Assembly (NCBI GenBank): GCA_963799105.1
Contig: CAWCVR010000008.1
Location: 1-64,000 of the forward strand
DNA length: 64,000 nucleotides
Direction of reading: 5' to 3'
Origin: CAWCVR01 sp963799105
GTDB taxonomy: Bacteria > Acidobacteriota > Terriglobia > Bryobacterales > Bryobacteraceae
In this document: positions 15,034 to 25,173 of the stretch, piece after piece
Position numbering within the stretch: the first letter of the stretch is position 1
Layout of the letters: every line of letters starts with the position of its first letter
Notes under the pieces: generated by a model
The model's database searches: none
Told to the model about the DNA's origin: nothing
What the model saw: the letters and a program-made list of their open reading frames with translations, nothing else
Made by a program: the position numbers and the translations under genes

Positions 15034-15086
15034 TTGCTGTCCTTGAGAACGCCATTCTATCGTCGGTAACCGTCGCCGACCGCCAG

Positions 15087-15105
15087 TTGGATCAAGTTGA
15101 TCCAA
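15087..15105. promoter_or_regulatory. operator-like palindrome 1, rnhA-deoB intergenic
   Basis: TTGGATCAAGTTGATCCAA has 7-bp arms around a 5-bp centre. A near-identical palindrome begins 65 bp to the right. The pair suggests a shared regulator binding site between divergent genes. Confidence 0.55.
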
Positions 15106-15151
15106 CGCGACAGCGTAAGTGATTGATTCCATTGAAACAGTATCTGGTCAG

Positions 15152-15170
15152 TTGGATCGAGTCGATCCAA
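15152..15170. promoter_or_regulatory. operator-like palindrome 2, before deoB
   Basis: TTGGATCGAGTCGATCCAA has 9-bp arms around a single G and ends 43 bp before the deoB start. It shares both outer TTGGATC/GATCCAA halves with palindrome 1. Confidence 0.55.
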
Positions 15171-15213
15171 TTCGGCGGCTGCCGGCTGGGTTTCCGCGCC
15201 CGCTTCCAGCCGC

Positions 15214-16401
15214 ATGTTACAGTCGAATTTGGTGTTTTCGCGAATCATCTGGATCGTGCTGGATAGCGTGGGCATCGGCGCCATGCCGGATGCGCCGCAG
15301 TTTGGCGACCCGCCCGGCGCCGATACGCTGGGGAACATCGCGCACCTCCGCGGTCTGCGGTTGCCCAACCTGGCGCGCCTCGGCCTCGGCAACATCAAGC
15401 CGCTGGCCGGCATCCCGCCGGACGCCTCGCCCTGGGGCTCGTTCGGCCGCTGCACCCTGGCTTCGCCGGGCAAGGACACCACCACGGGACATTGGGAAAT
15501 GGCGGGCATCCACCTCGACAAGCCGTTCCCGCTCTACCCCCACGGGTTCCCGCCGGGGATCATCGGCGAGTTCGAGCGCCGCATCGGACGCTCGTCGCTG
15601 GCGAACCGGGCGGCCTCGGGGACCGAGATCATCCAGGAACTGGGCGCCGAGCACATGCGCACCGGGTCGCCCATCGTCTACACCTCGGCTGACAGCGTCT
15701 TTCAGGTGGCCGCGCACGAGGAAGTGATTCCGCTGTGGGAGTTGTACAAGATCTGCGAGACGGCGCGCGAAATCCTCAGCGGGCCGAACGAAGTGGGGCG
15801 CGTGATCGCGCGGCCGTTCGTGGGCGCGCCGGGCAACTTCACCCGCACCGCCAATCGCCACGATTACGCCGTGCCGCCGCCCGCGGGAATGCTGCTCGAC
15901 CGGTTGGACGAGCACGGTGTCGAGGTTTACGGCGTGGGCAAGATCTTCGACATTTTTCTGGGCCGCGGCATTCGCCGGACGGCGAAAACCAAGAACAACT
16001 CCGACGGCATGGCGAAGACCCTGGAGGCGATGGGCGCCCTCGACGCCGGGCTGATTTTCGTCAACCTGGTGGATTTCGACCAGCAGTTCGGCCATCGCAA
16101 CGATATAGAAGGTTACGGCGCGGCGCTGGAACGGTTGGACGCGTGGCTTCCCGCATTCACCGGCGCGCTGCGGGAGGGCGACCTGGCGGTGTTCACCGCC
16201 GACCACGGCTGCGACCCCACCGTTCCCGGAACCGACCACACGCGCGAGTATGTTCCCCTGCTGGCCGCCGGACCGCGGGCGCGCGGCGGCGTGGATCTGG
16301 GGCTGCGCGCCTCGCTCTCCGATATCGGGCAGACCGTGGCGGCCAATTTCGGAGTATCCATCGGGCACGGCGAAAGTTTCTTGCGGCAAATCGCTTTTTG
16401 A
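15214..16401 (+). CDS. deoB: phosphopentomutase
   Basis: It converts ribose 1-phosphate or deoxyribose 1-phosphate to the 5-phosphate in nucleoside salvage. The protein is 395 aa, of alkaline-phosphatase fold. Metal-binding and signature segments are visible: IVLDSVGIGAMPDA, KDTTTGHWEMAG, TNSDGMAKT-like KNNSDGMAKTLEAM, NLVDFDQQFGHRND and FTADHGCDPTVPGTDHTREYVPLL. The ATG at 15214 has only a weak ribosome-binding site; a GTG at 15232 is an alternative. tpiA follows after 10 bp, so the two are co-transcribed. Confidence 0.94.
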   Translation: MLQSNLVFSRIIWIVLDSVGIGAMPDAPQFGDPPGADTLGNIAHLRGLRLPNLARLGLGNIKPLAGIPPDASPWGSFGRCTLASPGKDTTTGHWEMAGIHLDKPFPLYPHGFPPGIIGEFERRIGRSSLANRAASGTEIIQELGAEHMRTGSPIVYTSADSVFQVAAHEEVIPLWELYKICETAREILSGPNEVGRVIARPFVGAPGNFTRTANRHDYAVPPPAGMLLDRLDEHGVEVYGVGKIFDIFLGRGIRRTAKTKNNSDGMAKTLEAMGALDAGLIFVNLVDFDQQFGHRNDIEGYGAALERLDAWLPAFTGALREGDLAVFTADHGCDPTVPGTDHTREYVPLLAAGPRARGGVDLGLRASLSDIGQTVAANFGVSIGHGESFLRQIAF

Positions 16402-16411
16402 AACGGATCTT

Positions 16412-17161
<750 letters not shown>

Positions 17162-17174
17162 TTCCGCGGGCGTT

Positions 17175-17200
17175 GCGGGGCCCGGACTCCGGAGCCCCGC
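17175..17200 (+). terminator. GC-rich hairpin after tpiA
   Basis: GCGGGGC and GCCCCGC flank an inner CCGGA/TCCGG pairing. No T-run follows. It may attenuate transcription into the GNAT gene or only stabilise the tpiA mRNA end. Confidence 0.4.
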
Positions 17201-17226
17201 GCGCCGCGCGTCCGCCTGGGGGGATT

Positions 17227-17934
17227 ATGAGCGAACCGTGCCGCATTCTGGATTGGGACACGGCGTTCTTCGGTATCCGGATCGCGCGCGTTTGCGGCCG
17301 GCGGGTGAGCGCGGGCGAGATGCCCGCGGTTCTGGATTGGTGCGCCGGAGAGCGCGTCCGCTGCCTGTATCTGCTGGCCGCGGCGGATGACGCCGAGACG
17401 GCCAGCGCCGCCGAAAGCCACGGGTTTCACCTGGTGGACATCCGCGTGACGCTGGGGCGCGAGGCGGCGAATTACGGGATGCCCGGGGGCGTCCGGGCGG
17501 CCCGCGCCGAAGACGTGCCCGAGTTGGAGAAAATCGCCGCGAGCAGTCACATCGACTCGCGGTTCTATTTCGACGGGAATTTTCCGCGCTCCCGCTGCGC
17601 CGAACTCTACGCCGCCTGGATCCGTCAGAGCTGCGCCGGGGATGCGCAGGCCGTGCTGGCGATCGAGCGCGAGGGCCGGCCGGCGGGCTACATCACCTGC
17701 CATTGGGACGGCGAAACGGGGCGGATCGGGCTGCTCGCCGTGGCCGAATGGGCGCGCGGCTCGGGCGCCGGACGCGCGCTGGTGGAGGGCGCGATCTCCA
17801 CGTTCGATGCCCAGGGCGCCAGAGGCGTGAGCGTGGTCACGCAAGGACGGAACCTGGCATCGCAGCGGAGTTACCAGCGCTGCGGGTTTGTCACCCAATC
17901 GGTGGAGCTGTGGTACCACCGCTGGTTTGCGTGA
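17227..17934 (+). CDS. GNAT family N-acetyltransferase
   Basis: A 235-aa acyl-CoA-dependent acetyltransferase. The N-terminal domain (CRILDWDTAFFGIRIARV) resembles dTDP-fucosamine acetyltransferase (WecD/RffC-like) proteins. The C-terminal GNAT core shows GRIGLLAVAEWARGSGAGRALVEGA, the acetyl-CoA-binding Q/R-x-x-G-x-G/A motif, and a terminal NLASQRSYQRCGF strand. The GGGGGATT before the ATG is the ribosome-binding site. It follows tpiA in the same direction. The substrate is not certain; a nucleotide-linked amino sugar is the best guess. Confidence 0.85.
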   Translation: MSEPCRILDWDTAFFGIRIARVCGRRVSAGEMPAVLDWCAGERVRCLYLLAAADDAETASAAESHGFHLVDIRVTLGREAANYGMPGGVRAARAEDVPELEKIAASSHIDSRFYFDGNFPRSRCAELYAAWIRQSCAGDAQAVLAIEREGRPAGYITCHWDGETGRIGLLAVAEWARGSGAGRALVEGAISTFDAQGARGVSVVTQGRNLASQRSYQRCGFVTQSVELWYHRWFA

Positions 17935-17940
17935 TGGCGC

Positions 17941-20175
17941 CTACTCCACTTCGATCTCCAGCTTGCGCCTGGCGGTGCGCCCCAGCCCGTCGATGGCGGT
18001 GAACTCGCACCGGTAGGCGCCGGCTCCCAGCTCGGCCACGGGGATTTGCAGGGGCACCGCAACCATGGGATTGCCGGCGGTGGCGAAGCGGGTCACTTCC
18101 AGCGAGCCGTCGGTTTTCGTCTGCCCGGTCTTGCTGTCGAAGATCGTCAAGCGCACGCGCAGTTGCGGGGGATTCGCGGCGGCATTGGCCGGTTCGTACA
18201 GTTCCAGGTAGAGCATCACCTGGTCCTTGGTCTTGAAGCGCGACTCTCCGGTGGGAGTGAACTGATAGTTCTGCGCGATCAGGGGCGTGCGGCCCTCGGT
18301 GAGCAGGGCGTCCATGCCCGCATCCACGTCGGTGACCTTCTGGGCATGCAGGCTCAATGCCACGCCGCTCATGGCGAACTGCTTGCCGTCGAAGGGTTCC
18401 ACGGCGAGCGGCCGTTCGATCTTGCCGAAATCCTGGCTTCCGGCCGGGGCCAGCACCAGCTTGAAAGTATACTGGCCCGAGGCCAGGTCGAACTGGGTGT
18501 CGTAGTGCATGGGCTTCTTGCGGAACTCCTCGACCGCGCGCTTGTCTTCCAGGTCGAGCTTCACGGTGTCGCTGAATCGCGCGCCCACCGAGCCGTCCTC
18601 GCGGTACGCAATCCCCAGGATGTTGACTTCGGCGTGCTGTTTCCCCTTCGCCTTTTCGAATTTGATGGACTCCGGGGGAATCTCCAGGGCGACGTTCACG
18701 CGCGCCGTGTCTGCCCCGGTGAAGAAGAACGGCAGCGCCAGGAGCGGCTTGATGGCGCCCGGCCGCGCCGATTCGGCGATACCTTCCAGGGTCTTTTCGA
18801 CCGGCTTGCCGGCCAGCAGATCCGCCGGCTTGACGTTGCAGTATCCGGTTCGCGCGCGGACAGTCGTCCCGCCGCGGTCCACCTTGACCTTCAGGCTGTG
18901 GCAGGTTCCCTCGGCCGATTCCGGAGGAGAGTAGCTGAGCAGGTAATACTGGTCCTGCTCCTTGAGGATTCTCTCCATCCCGCCCACCAGATCGTTGGTG
19001 TTGACGATGACGAAGCCGCCGGTGCCGTCGGCCAGCATGTACAGCACCTGCTGGTTGGCCGCGGTGAACGGCGGCATGGGAGGCATGAGGACGTCGCCCG
19101 CGCCGCGCACGTTGTTCATGGAATTGTTGAGATTCGTCCCGCCTCCACCGCTTCCGGTGTTGCCGCGGCCAGTGGAACCGGTTCCGGCGCCCGAGCCTGG
19201 CGCACGGCCGGTGCCTCCACCGGGACTTGTGGGCCGGCTGCCGCCCGGACTTGCCGGCGTACCGCCTCCGGTTGCCCCGCCGCTCCTGGAGCCGCCGCCT
19301 GGGGCCGTGGGAGCCGGGGCCGCGCCGCCGCTGGATCCTCCCGGCGGCCGGGCGCCTTGAAAGGCAGCCGCCATGACAGCGGGGGAACCGAAGCGGCTCC
19401 CACCGAAGAGGTTGAATCCCATCGGCACGCGGCCACCACCGCCTCCGCGGCCGCCACGGCCGGGCAGAGTGATATCCGGCATGCCGGTGGCCAACCCGCC
19501 CACGTCGATGGGATAAATCGCCACGTTGCTCTTGTTGCACATGGCGATGGCCGCGGTAATGTCGGGCAGCAGTTCGCCGGTAGCGGCGAAACCGCCGGTC
19601 AGCAACACCAGGATCTTGCGTCCCGGCACCTCCGCCAGGTTCTTAGCCAGAGTATTCAGGGCCAGCAGGGAGTTGCGGTTTCCATAATTGCCGAAGCTCG
19701 GGCCCACGCTGAACCTGACGCCGCTCACCACCTGCTTCAGCCGGTCGGCGTCAGTCGTGAAATTCTGGGCAATCTCCAGCGTGCCGCCGTAGTTGACCAC
19801 CGCCATCAGCCGGTTGGGTCCGGCGTTGGCGTCGATGAACTTTCCGGCGGCCTGCCGGGCGCGCATCTGGCCACCCGTATCCATGTGGGAATTGTCGAAG
19901 AACAGGACCAGGTAGTGCTTCTGGCCGGCCAGGGGCGAGGAGGGATCGGCCTCGAAGGAAAAACTTTTGAGCACCTGTTCCTTGCCGTCCTCCAGGACCT
20001 TGAAATCCTTGCGCCCCAGGTCGGCGACGTAGTTGCCCTTCTTGTCGGTCACCACCGCGTCCACCAGCACGACGCGCGTCTCCGTACGGATCATGGCTTG
20101 CGGCTGCCGGTCCTGCGCCGGCAATCCGGCGGCGAAGGCCAGCCCGGCGAACACGCTCAACACCTGAAACTTCAT
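17941..20175 (-). CDS. secreted VWFA-related protein, acidobacterial type
   Basis: A 744-aa exported protein with a signal peptide (MKFQVLSVFAGLAFAAGLPAQ). The first 290 residues match the acidobacterial VWFA-related domain (TIGR03436): LVDAVVTDKKGNYVADLGRKDFKVLEDG, then a von Willebrand A core whose metal site is altered to FFDNSHMDTGG. Residues about 235-350 are a low-complexity Gly/Ser/Pro/Thr linker. The C-terminal 390 residues are beta-rich without a named domain. These proteins are very frequent in Acidobacteriota; function is unknown. It lies 12 bp after a second family member, with which it forms an operon. Confidence 0.88.
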   Translation of the reverse strand: MKFQVLSVFAGLAFAAGLPAQDRQPQAMIRTETRVVLVDAVVTDKKGNYVADLGRKDFKVLEDGKEQVLKSFSFEADPSSPLAGQKHYLVLFFDNSHMDTGGQMRARQAAGKFIDANAGPNRLMAVVNYGGTLEIAQNFTTDADRLKQVVSGVRFSVGPSFGNYGNRNSLLALNTLAKNLAEVPGRKILVLLTGGFAATGELLPDITAAIAMCNKSNVAIYPIDVGGLATGMPDITLPGRGGRGGGGGRVPMGFNLFGGSRFGSPAVMAAAFQGARPPGGSSGGAAPAPTAPGGGSRSGGATGGGTPASPGGSRPTSPGGGTGRAPGSGAGTGSTGRGNTGSGGGGTNLNNSMNNVRGAGDVLMPPMPPFTAANQQVLYMLADGTGGFVIVNTNDLVGGMERILKEQDQYYLLSYSPPESAEGTCHSLKVKVDRGGTTVRARTGYCNVKPADLLAGKPVEKTLEGIAESARPGAIKPLLALPFFFTGADTARVNVALEIPPESIKFEKAKGKQHAEVNILGIAYREDGSVGARFSDTVKLDLEDKRAVEEFRKKPMHYDTQFDLASGQYTFKLVLAPAGSQDFGKIERPLAVEPFDGKQFAMSGVALSLHAQKVTDVDAGMDALLTEGRTPLIAQNYQFTPTGESRFKTKDQVMLYLELYEPANAAANPPQLRVRLTIFDSKTGQTKTDGSLEVTRFATAGNPMVAVPLQIPVAELGAGAYRCEFTAIDGLGRTARRKLEIEVE

Positions 20176-20187
20176 CGCGCACCTCCA

Positions 20188-22011
20188 CTAGAACGGAATA
20201 TCCACTGCGCCATTGACCGCCGACATCAAACTTCCTTCCGAATCCCGAACCACCAGGCGAACCAGGTAGGCGCCCGGCTCCACGTCGAAAACGGTTCGCA
20301 CGTCGATCCCCAGCCCCAGCCGGTTCTGCAGCGTGTCGTCCTTCAAATGGAACTCGATCAGTTTGCTGATGCCCTTGACGTAGTTTCCATTGCGGTCGAA
20401 TAGGGCGGCCAGCACCGTCAGATTGTCGTGGTTGCGGCCGTCGGCCTGGCGGAACTTGAGCGCCCGGACATCGATGTGCGCCAGCACCGACAGCTTGGCC
20501 GTCTTATCGCCGGGCTTGAAGAACTGGGTGCGCAAGCGGGCCGGGATCTCCTGCATCTCCTCGCGCGAGAAAACCGCTTCCTCGATTTCGCGCCGGGCGT
20601 TCTCCGCCTGGTTCTCCGAGTGCGTGGGCGCGTAGTAACCCTTGCGCGCATTCAAATCCACGCCGGGGATTTTCGCGGCGGCCTTCAGAACCACTTTCAG
20701 GCTGTGATAGCCGCCGTCCATCTTGAGGTTCTGCGGCGAGAATCCCAGGTGATAGACGGTATCGGGCGGGGTGGCAATGCGCCGCAAGCCTTCATCGAAA
20801 TCGTTGTTGTTCTGGAAAAAGACGCCGCCCGTCCCGGAGGCCATTTCCTCCAGCACATCGGCGCCCACCATCGCGGCCTCATGGTCGTACAGAGACTTGA
20901 CCCGCATGGCCGCCGCGGCCACGGCCTGCTGCGAGGCATCGTAGGTGGAATCGGTCCACAGCCCGCGCGCGTCGAGCGAACTGATGATCACGTTGGCGCG
21001 GATGGCGCGGTCGAAAACGTCCATCTTCTCCATCTGCTGCTCCGGCGCGTAGAATCCCGGCGACAGCAGCAGGATCGTGCGCTTGCCGGGCATCGTGGCC
21101 ATGCGCCGCACCATGTCCCGCAGCGTGTACAGCGCAATCCTGGTCTCCTGGGTGCCGTTGGCGAAGGCGACTCGCGCCGCGGAATCCACCATCATGGCGG
21201 CCTGCTGCGCCGCGCCGGGCCCCGAGAGGCCGGCGCAAACCATGGCATCGGCTGTTGCCGCCGCCTTGGCGTCGCCCATGTTCTTGTTCTCGATCATGTC
21301 CGCCATGTAGTAGTCGATGTTCGGGCATTGGCGCCCCATGTCGCGGGCAATCGGCCGGGGCATCAGGCGGGCCAGGGCCTGGTGCAACTTGTCGCGGTCG
21401 TCGGTGAATTCCTGAACCACCTGGCCCGAGGTGGTATAGACGCCGGCGCGGTCCCGCGGGCCGAGGGCGTCCATGTGGCGGCCGGCCGCGTCGCGAATCC
21501 GCGCCATGTCGCCGAATTGGATGTGGATGTCGTCGAACAGGTAGGCGACGAAACTGTCCGGCGCCACGATCGGCTTGCCGGGTTCCGCCGGGACCACATC
21601 GGGCTGGGGCTCGGGCGCGACGTCCTTGGGCATCTCGCCGGGCTTCTCCACCGAGAAGCGGGTGATCTCCTGCGGTTTGCCTTTGTCGAAAAGCTGGAAA
21701 TCCTGCCTGGTCAGGTTGCCGATGGCCTTGCCTTTCCTGTCGCGGACCACTACCGGAACCATCACCAGATTCACGTGGGTGCGAAACGTGGCGGCCTCCT
21801 CGTGCGTGGCCGTTTCCGCGGCGTTCTGGCTGGGGGCTGAAGTCTGCGCGGGCGGAGTCTGCGCGGGCGGCGGATTCGGCGGCGGCGCGGTCTGCGCCTG
21901 GGCGGCATACGCCGCGCACCACAGTCCCGCGCCGGCCAGCCGGAGCAACCACGTGCGGCCACGCCGCATAAGCGAACCAGTGTCCGGTGCCTGCCATCCA
22001 CGATGTGCCAT
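20188..22011 (-). CDS. secreted VWFA-related protein, acidobacterial type
   Basis: A 607-aa paralogue of the next gene. The N-terminus is a signal peptide (RTWLLRLAGAGLWCAAYAAQAQ) followed by a Pro/Ala-rich stretch of about 35 residues. It then has LVMVPVVVRDRKGKAIGNLTRQDFQLFDKGKP and a VWA core with YLFDDIHIQFGDMARIRD. C-terminal residues 430-607 contain DLNARKGYYAPTHSENQ, the conserved end of the VWFA-related domain, and beta strands. The start is either ATG 22011 or ATG 21969. It is the first gene of the pair, and there are no other neighbours to suggest a role. Confidence 0.88.
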   Translation of the reverse strand: MAHRGWQAPDTGSLMRRGRTWLLRLAGAGLWCAAYAAQAQTAPPPNPPPAQTPPAQTSAPSQNAAETATHEEAATFRTHVNLVMVPVVVRDRKGKAIGNLTRQDFQLFDKGKPQEITRFSVEKPGEMPKDVAPEPQPDVVPAEPGKPIVAPDSFVAYLFDDIHIQFGDMARIRDAAGRHMDALGPRDRAGVYTTSGQVVQEFTDDRDKLHQALARLMPRPIARDMGRQCPNIDYYMADMIENKNMGDAKAAATADAMVCAGLSGPGAAQQAAMMVDSAARVAFANGTQETRIALYTLRDMVRRMATMPGKRTILLLSPGFYAPEQQMEKMDVFDRAIRANVIISSLDARGLWTDSTYDASQQAVAAAAMRVKSLYDHEAAMVGADVLEEMASGTGGVFFQNNNDFDEGLRRIATPPDTVYHLGFSPQNLKMDGGYHSLKVVLKAAAKIPGVDLNARKGYYAPTHSENQAENARREIEEAVFSREEMQEIPARLRTQFFKPGDKTAKLSVLAHIDVRALKFRQADGRNHDNLTVLAALFDRNGNYVKGISKLIEFHLKDDTLQNRLGLGIDVRTVFDVEPGAYLVRLVVRDSEGSLMSAVNGAVDIPF

Positions 22012-22131
22012 GAGATCGAGTGGTCCTTTCTAAGCATATAGAATCCGCATGCGCACGGCACCCCGGTGTTGGCGCGCGCTCCCCCGCGTGGCCATCCAAA
22101 AGGTGCTTCAATTGAGGGAAAGAGGACTGCG

Positions 22132-23284
22132 ATGAGAATTACGGGGGTAGAAGCGCGCGTCATTCGGATTCCGCGTGATTGGGGAGGCGCCGGGAAAATG
22201 GCCGGCTTTCCCACTCGCCAGGTTTGTCCTCCTCTTCCCGGCGAATCGCTCCATGGGCTGCTGGCGCGCGTCACCACCGATAGCGGCCTTACCGGCTGGG
22301 GCGAATCGCAGGCGCTGTCGGCGCCCGAAGTGGGCGGCGCCATCATCCGCTCCCTCCTGAAGCCGTTCCTCGAAGGGCAGGAATTCTCGGGAGCGGGAAT
22401 CGAAATCGAATCGTTGTGGGACGGGATGTACAACCAGATGCGGGTCTGCGGGCAGACCGGCGGCTTCATGCTCGACGCCATTGGCGCGCTCGACATCGCC
22501 CTCTGGGACCTGGCCGGAAAAATTCTGGACACGCCCATCGCCACGCTCATCGCCGGCGACGCGGCCAGGATGTCGGTGGAGAGCTACGTCAACTACCTTC
22601 CCGGCGAGACCGCCGCCGACCGGCGCGGCCATGCCCGTGTTTTCCATGACGCCGGATCGACCCGCTTCAAGCTGTTCTTCGAGGGAAGCGAGCGCGCGCT
22701 GCTGGAAGAGTACGACGCGCTGGCCGGGATTTGCGGCGCGCGAGAACATCGCGGTGGACGCGCAGTGGCGCCTCGACCCGGCGCGGGCCGTGGCGTTCGG
22801 CAAGGAACTCGACCGGCGGCGGGCGCTGTGGCTCGAATCGCCGTTCGCGCCCGAAGATCCCCGGCAGCACGCGGCCCTGGCGGCGCGCATCCACACGCCC
22901 GTGGCGCTGGGCGAAGCGTACCGGACGCATTTCGAATTGGCGCCGTTTATCCGCGCGGCCGCCATGCGCATCGTCCAGCCGGACGTGGGACGGTGCGGCA
23001 TCACTGAAGCCCTGCGCATCGCCCGGGCCGCCGGACGCTCCGGGATGGAGGTCTCACCGCACCTCACGCCGGCGCTGGGTCCACTGCTGTACGCCACGCT
23101 GCACTTCGCCGCCGCCGCGCCCAACTGCCGCCTGATGCCGCACACGCCGGGGCTGGTGGAGACCGCCAACGAGTTCTCCCGCACCCCGCTGATCTTCAAG
23201 CAGGGCCGCTACGTGGTGCCGCAAACGCCCGGGTTGGGCATCGAGCTGGTGGAACCCGAGATCAGCTTGCTGGAAGTGGCCTAG
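22132..23284 (+). pseudogene. enolase-superfamily (mandelate racemase/muconate lactonizing type) gene with a +1 frameshift
   Basis: The frame from ATG 22132 (after AGAGGA) encodes MRITGVEARVIRIPRDW through LLEEYDALAG. Near 22725-22735 the homology passes to the next frame, FAARENIAVDAQWRLDPARAV, and continues to LLEVA at 23284. The span is 1153 bp, one more than a multiple of three, which fits one inserted base. Metal ligands and catalytic residues are present across the two parts (VDAQW, LWLESPFAPED, VALGEAYRT, QPDVGRCG, the His in VSPHLTPALG). Sugar-acid dehydratase is the likeliest activity. It could be a true lesion or a sequencing error; the rest is well preserved. Confidence 0.85.
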
Positions 23285-23305
23285 GGCCATGGAGGCTTAC
23301 CGAAC

Positions 23306-24814
23306 ATGAGACGTTTATCGATCGGCATCGCCCTCGCGGCACTCTGCGCGGTGGCGGGAGCCCAGAGCCTGACCGGACGCTGGACCGCGAAGGTAGTGAC
23401 CGACGGCGAGGCGCGCGAGATGGTGCTCGCGTTGGACGTGGACGCGGGCGGCCACATCGCCGGCTACTTCCAGACGCCGCAGAGCGAGGATCGCATCGTG
23501 GACGGCCGCGTGGGCGGCAACGTCTTCTGGTTTATCGGCGAGCGCGACGGCGGCCCGCCCCAGCGCATTTACGGCGGCGAGGCGCAGGGCGAGAAACTGC
23601 AACTCTACATGCCCGGCAACCGGGCGCAGAAAACCGAATTCGCGCGCGTGTCGGCGGACCGTCCCAAGCCGCTGCCACCACCCCCGCCGAAGGTCTCCCT
23701 GCCGGCGCCGGGGCCGGTCGCCTCGAACGGCCTCGCGCAAACGCCGCCCATGGGCTGGAACAGTTGGAACAAGTTTCAACGCAAAGTGGACGACCAGGTG
23801 GTGCGCCAGATTGCCGACGCCATGGTGAAGAACGGCATGAGGGACGCGGGCTACGTCTACGTGAACATCGACGATACGTGGGAAGGCGCGCGCGATGCCT
23901 CCGGCGTGCTCCAGCCCAACGCGAAGTTCCCCGACATGAAGGCGCTGGCCGATTACGTCCACGGCAAGGGCCTGAAGCTGGGGATCTACTCGTCGCCCGG
24001 ACCCAAGACCTGCGCGGGCTACGAGGGCAGCTACCAGCACGAAGCGCAGGATGCCAAGACGTGGGCGGCCTGGGGCATCGACTACCTGAAGTACGACTGG
24101 TGCAGCGCCCCGCGCGTCTACGCCCCCGACCAAGCCACTATGCAGGCGGCCTACGCCATCATGGGCAAGGCGCTGCTGGCTTCCGGACGGCCCATGGTTT
24201 ACAGCCTGTGCCAGTACGGCATGAACAACGTGGGCGACTGGGGCGCCGCGGTGGGCGGCAACCTGTGGCGCACCACCGGAGACATCAGCGACCGGTGGGA
24301 CTCCATGCAAAACCTGGGCTTCAACCTGCAGACCGGCCGCGAGAAGTACGCCGCGCCGGGACACTGGAACGATCCCGACATGCTGGAGATCGGCAACGGG
24401 GGCATGAGCGAAACCGAGTACCGCACGCACATGAGCCTGTGGGCGATTCTGGCCGCGCCCCTGCTGGCGGGGAACGATCTGCGCGACGTGGCGCCGGGCA
24501 TTCTGGCGATCCTTAATAATAAGGAAGTGATCGCGGTGGACCAGGACAAGCTGGGCCGGCAGGGAACGCGCGTATCCAGACAGGGCGACCTGGAGGTTTG
24601 GGCGCGTCCGCTGGCCGATGGCGGCTACGCCGTGGGTCTGTTCAATCGCGGTACCGCGGAAGCCAAGGTGGCGGCGCAGTGGAGCGATATCGGCATCGCG
24701 GGCGCTCACGCGGTTCGGGACCTGTGGGCGCACGCGGACCGCGGCACGGTTTCCGGCGCTTACTCCGCCGACGTGCCCGCGCACGGCGTGGTGATGGTGA
24801 AGATCGCGAAATGA
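23306..24814 (+). CDS. GH27 family alpha-galactosidase, secreted
   Basis: A 502-aa exported glycosidase removing alpha-galactosyl residues from plant oligo- and polysaccharides. A signal peptide (RLSIGIALAALCAVAGAQ) precedes a beta domain of about 95 residues and a Pro-rich linker (KPLPPPPPKVSLPAPGP). The TIM barrel starts at TPPMGWNSWNKF. The nucleophile is Asp264 in YLKYDWC, and the acid/base lies in RTTGDISDRWDSM (Asp326 or Asp329). The C-terminal Greek-key domain ends at HGVVMVKIAK. It follows the enolase-superfamily gene and overlaps the YjbR gene by 4 bp. Confidence 0.94.
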   Translation: MRRLSIGIALAALCAVAGAQSLTGRWTAKVVTDGEAREMVLALDVDAGGHIAGYFQTPQSEDRIVDGRVGGNVFWFIGERDGGPPQRIYGGEAQGEKLQLYMPGNRAQKTEFARVSADRPKPLPPPPPKVSLPAPGPVASNGLAQTPPMGWNSWNKFQRKVDDQVVRQIADAMVKNGMRDAGYVYVNIDDTWEGARDASGVLQPNAKFPDMKALADYVHGKGLKLGIYSSPGPKTCAGYEGSYQHEAQDAKTWAAWGIDYLKYDWCSAPRVYAPDQATMQAAYAIMGKALLASGRPMVYSLCQYGMNNVGDWGAAVGGNLWRTTGDISDRWDSMQNLGFNLQTGREKYAAPGHWNDPDMLEIGNGGMSETEYRTHMSLWAILAAPLLAGNDLRDVAPGILAILNNKEVIAVDQDKLGRQGTRVSRQGDLEVWARPLADGGYAVGLFNRGTAEAKVAAQWSDIGIAGAHAVRDLWAHADRGTVSGAYSADVPAHGVVMVKIAK

Positions 24815-25173
24815 TCGTCGAGCGGGTGCGGCGCGTCTGCCTGAGCTTCCCGGGCGCCACCGAGCAGGTGCAGTGGGAAGACTACCTCGTCTTGAAGGTG
24901 GGTGGCAAGATGTTCGCCATGGCGCCGCTGGTTCCGGCCAAGGTAACGCTCTCCTTCAAGTGCACGCCCGAGGACTTCGCGGAACTGACGGAGCGGGAGG
25001 GCATCATTCCGGCGCCCTACCTGGCTCGCGCCAAATGGGTGGCGCTGGAACCTGACGCCACCCTGCCCGAGGCGGAGTTGAAGCGGCTGCTGCGGCAGGC
25101 TTACGACCTGGTGTTCGTCAAACTGCCGCGGAAGACACAGGCGGAACTGCGGAAGCACACGGCCGCGGGCTGA
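24811..25173 (+). CDS. MmcQ/YjbR family protein
   Basis: A 120-aa small protein of the YjbR fold (CyaY-like, proposed DNA binding). Signature segments are VRRVCLSFPGATEQVQWEDYLVLKVGGKMFA, KCTPEDFAEL and the C-terminal LLRQAYDLVFVKLPRKTQAEL. It overlaps the galactosidase stop by ATGA, so it is translationally coupled. A functional link with that enzyme is not evident; the family has no established physiological role. Its last codons form the start of a direct repeat that reappears at 25884. Confidence 0.88.
   Translation: MIVERVRRVCLSFPGATEQVQWEDYLVLKVGGKMFAMAPLVPAKVTLSFKCTPEDFAELTEREGIIPAPYLARAKWVALEPDATLPEAELKRLLRQAYDLVFVKLPRKTQAELRKHTAAG

Noticed and set aside
18046..20403. A 785-residue open frame on the plus strand opposite the VWFA genes.
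   Set aside because: It is the antisense shadow of two well-supported minus-strand genes in high-GC DNA; its sequence is His/Arg/Gly-rich with no domain or ribosome-binding site.
20428..21840. A 470-residue plus-strand frame.
   Set aside because: Antisense shadow of the second VWFA protein; composition dominated by His, Arg, Gly and Val as expected from frame reflection.
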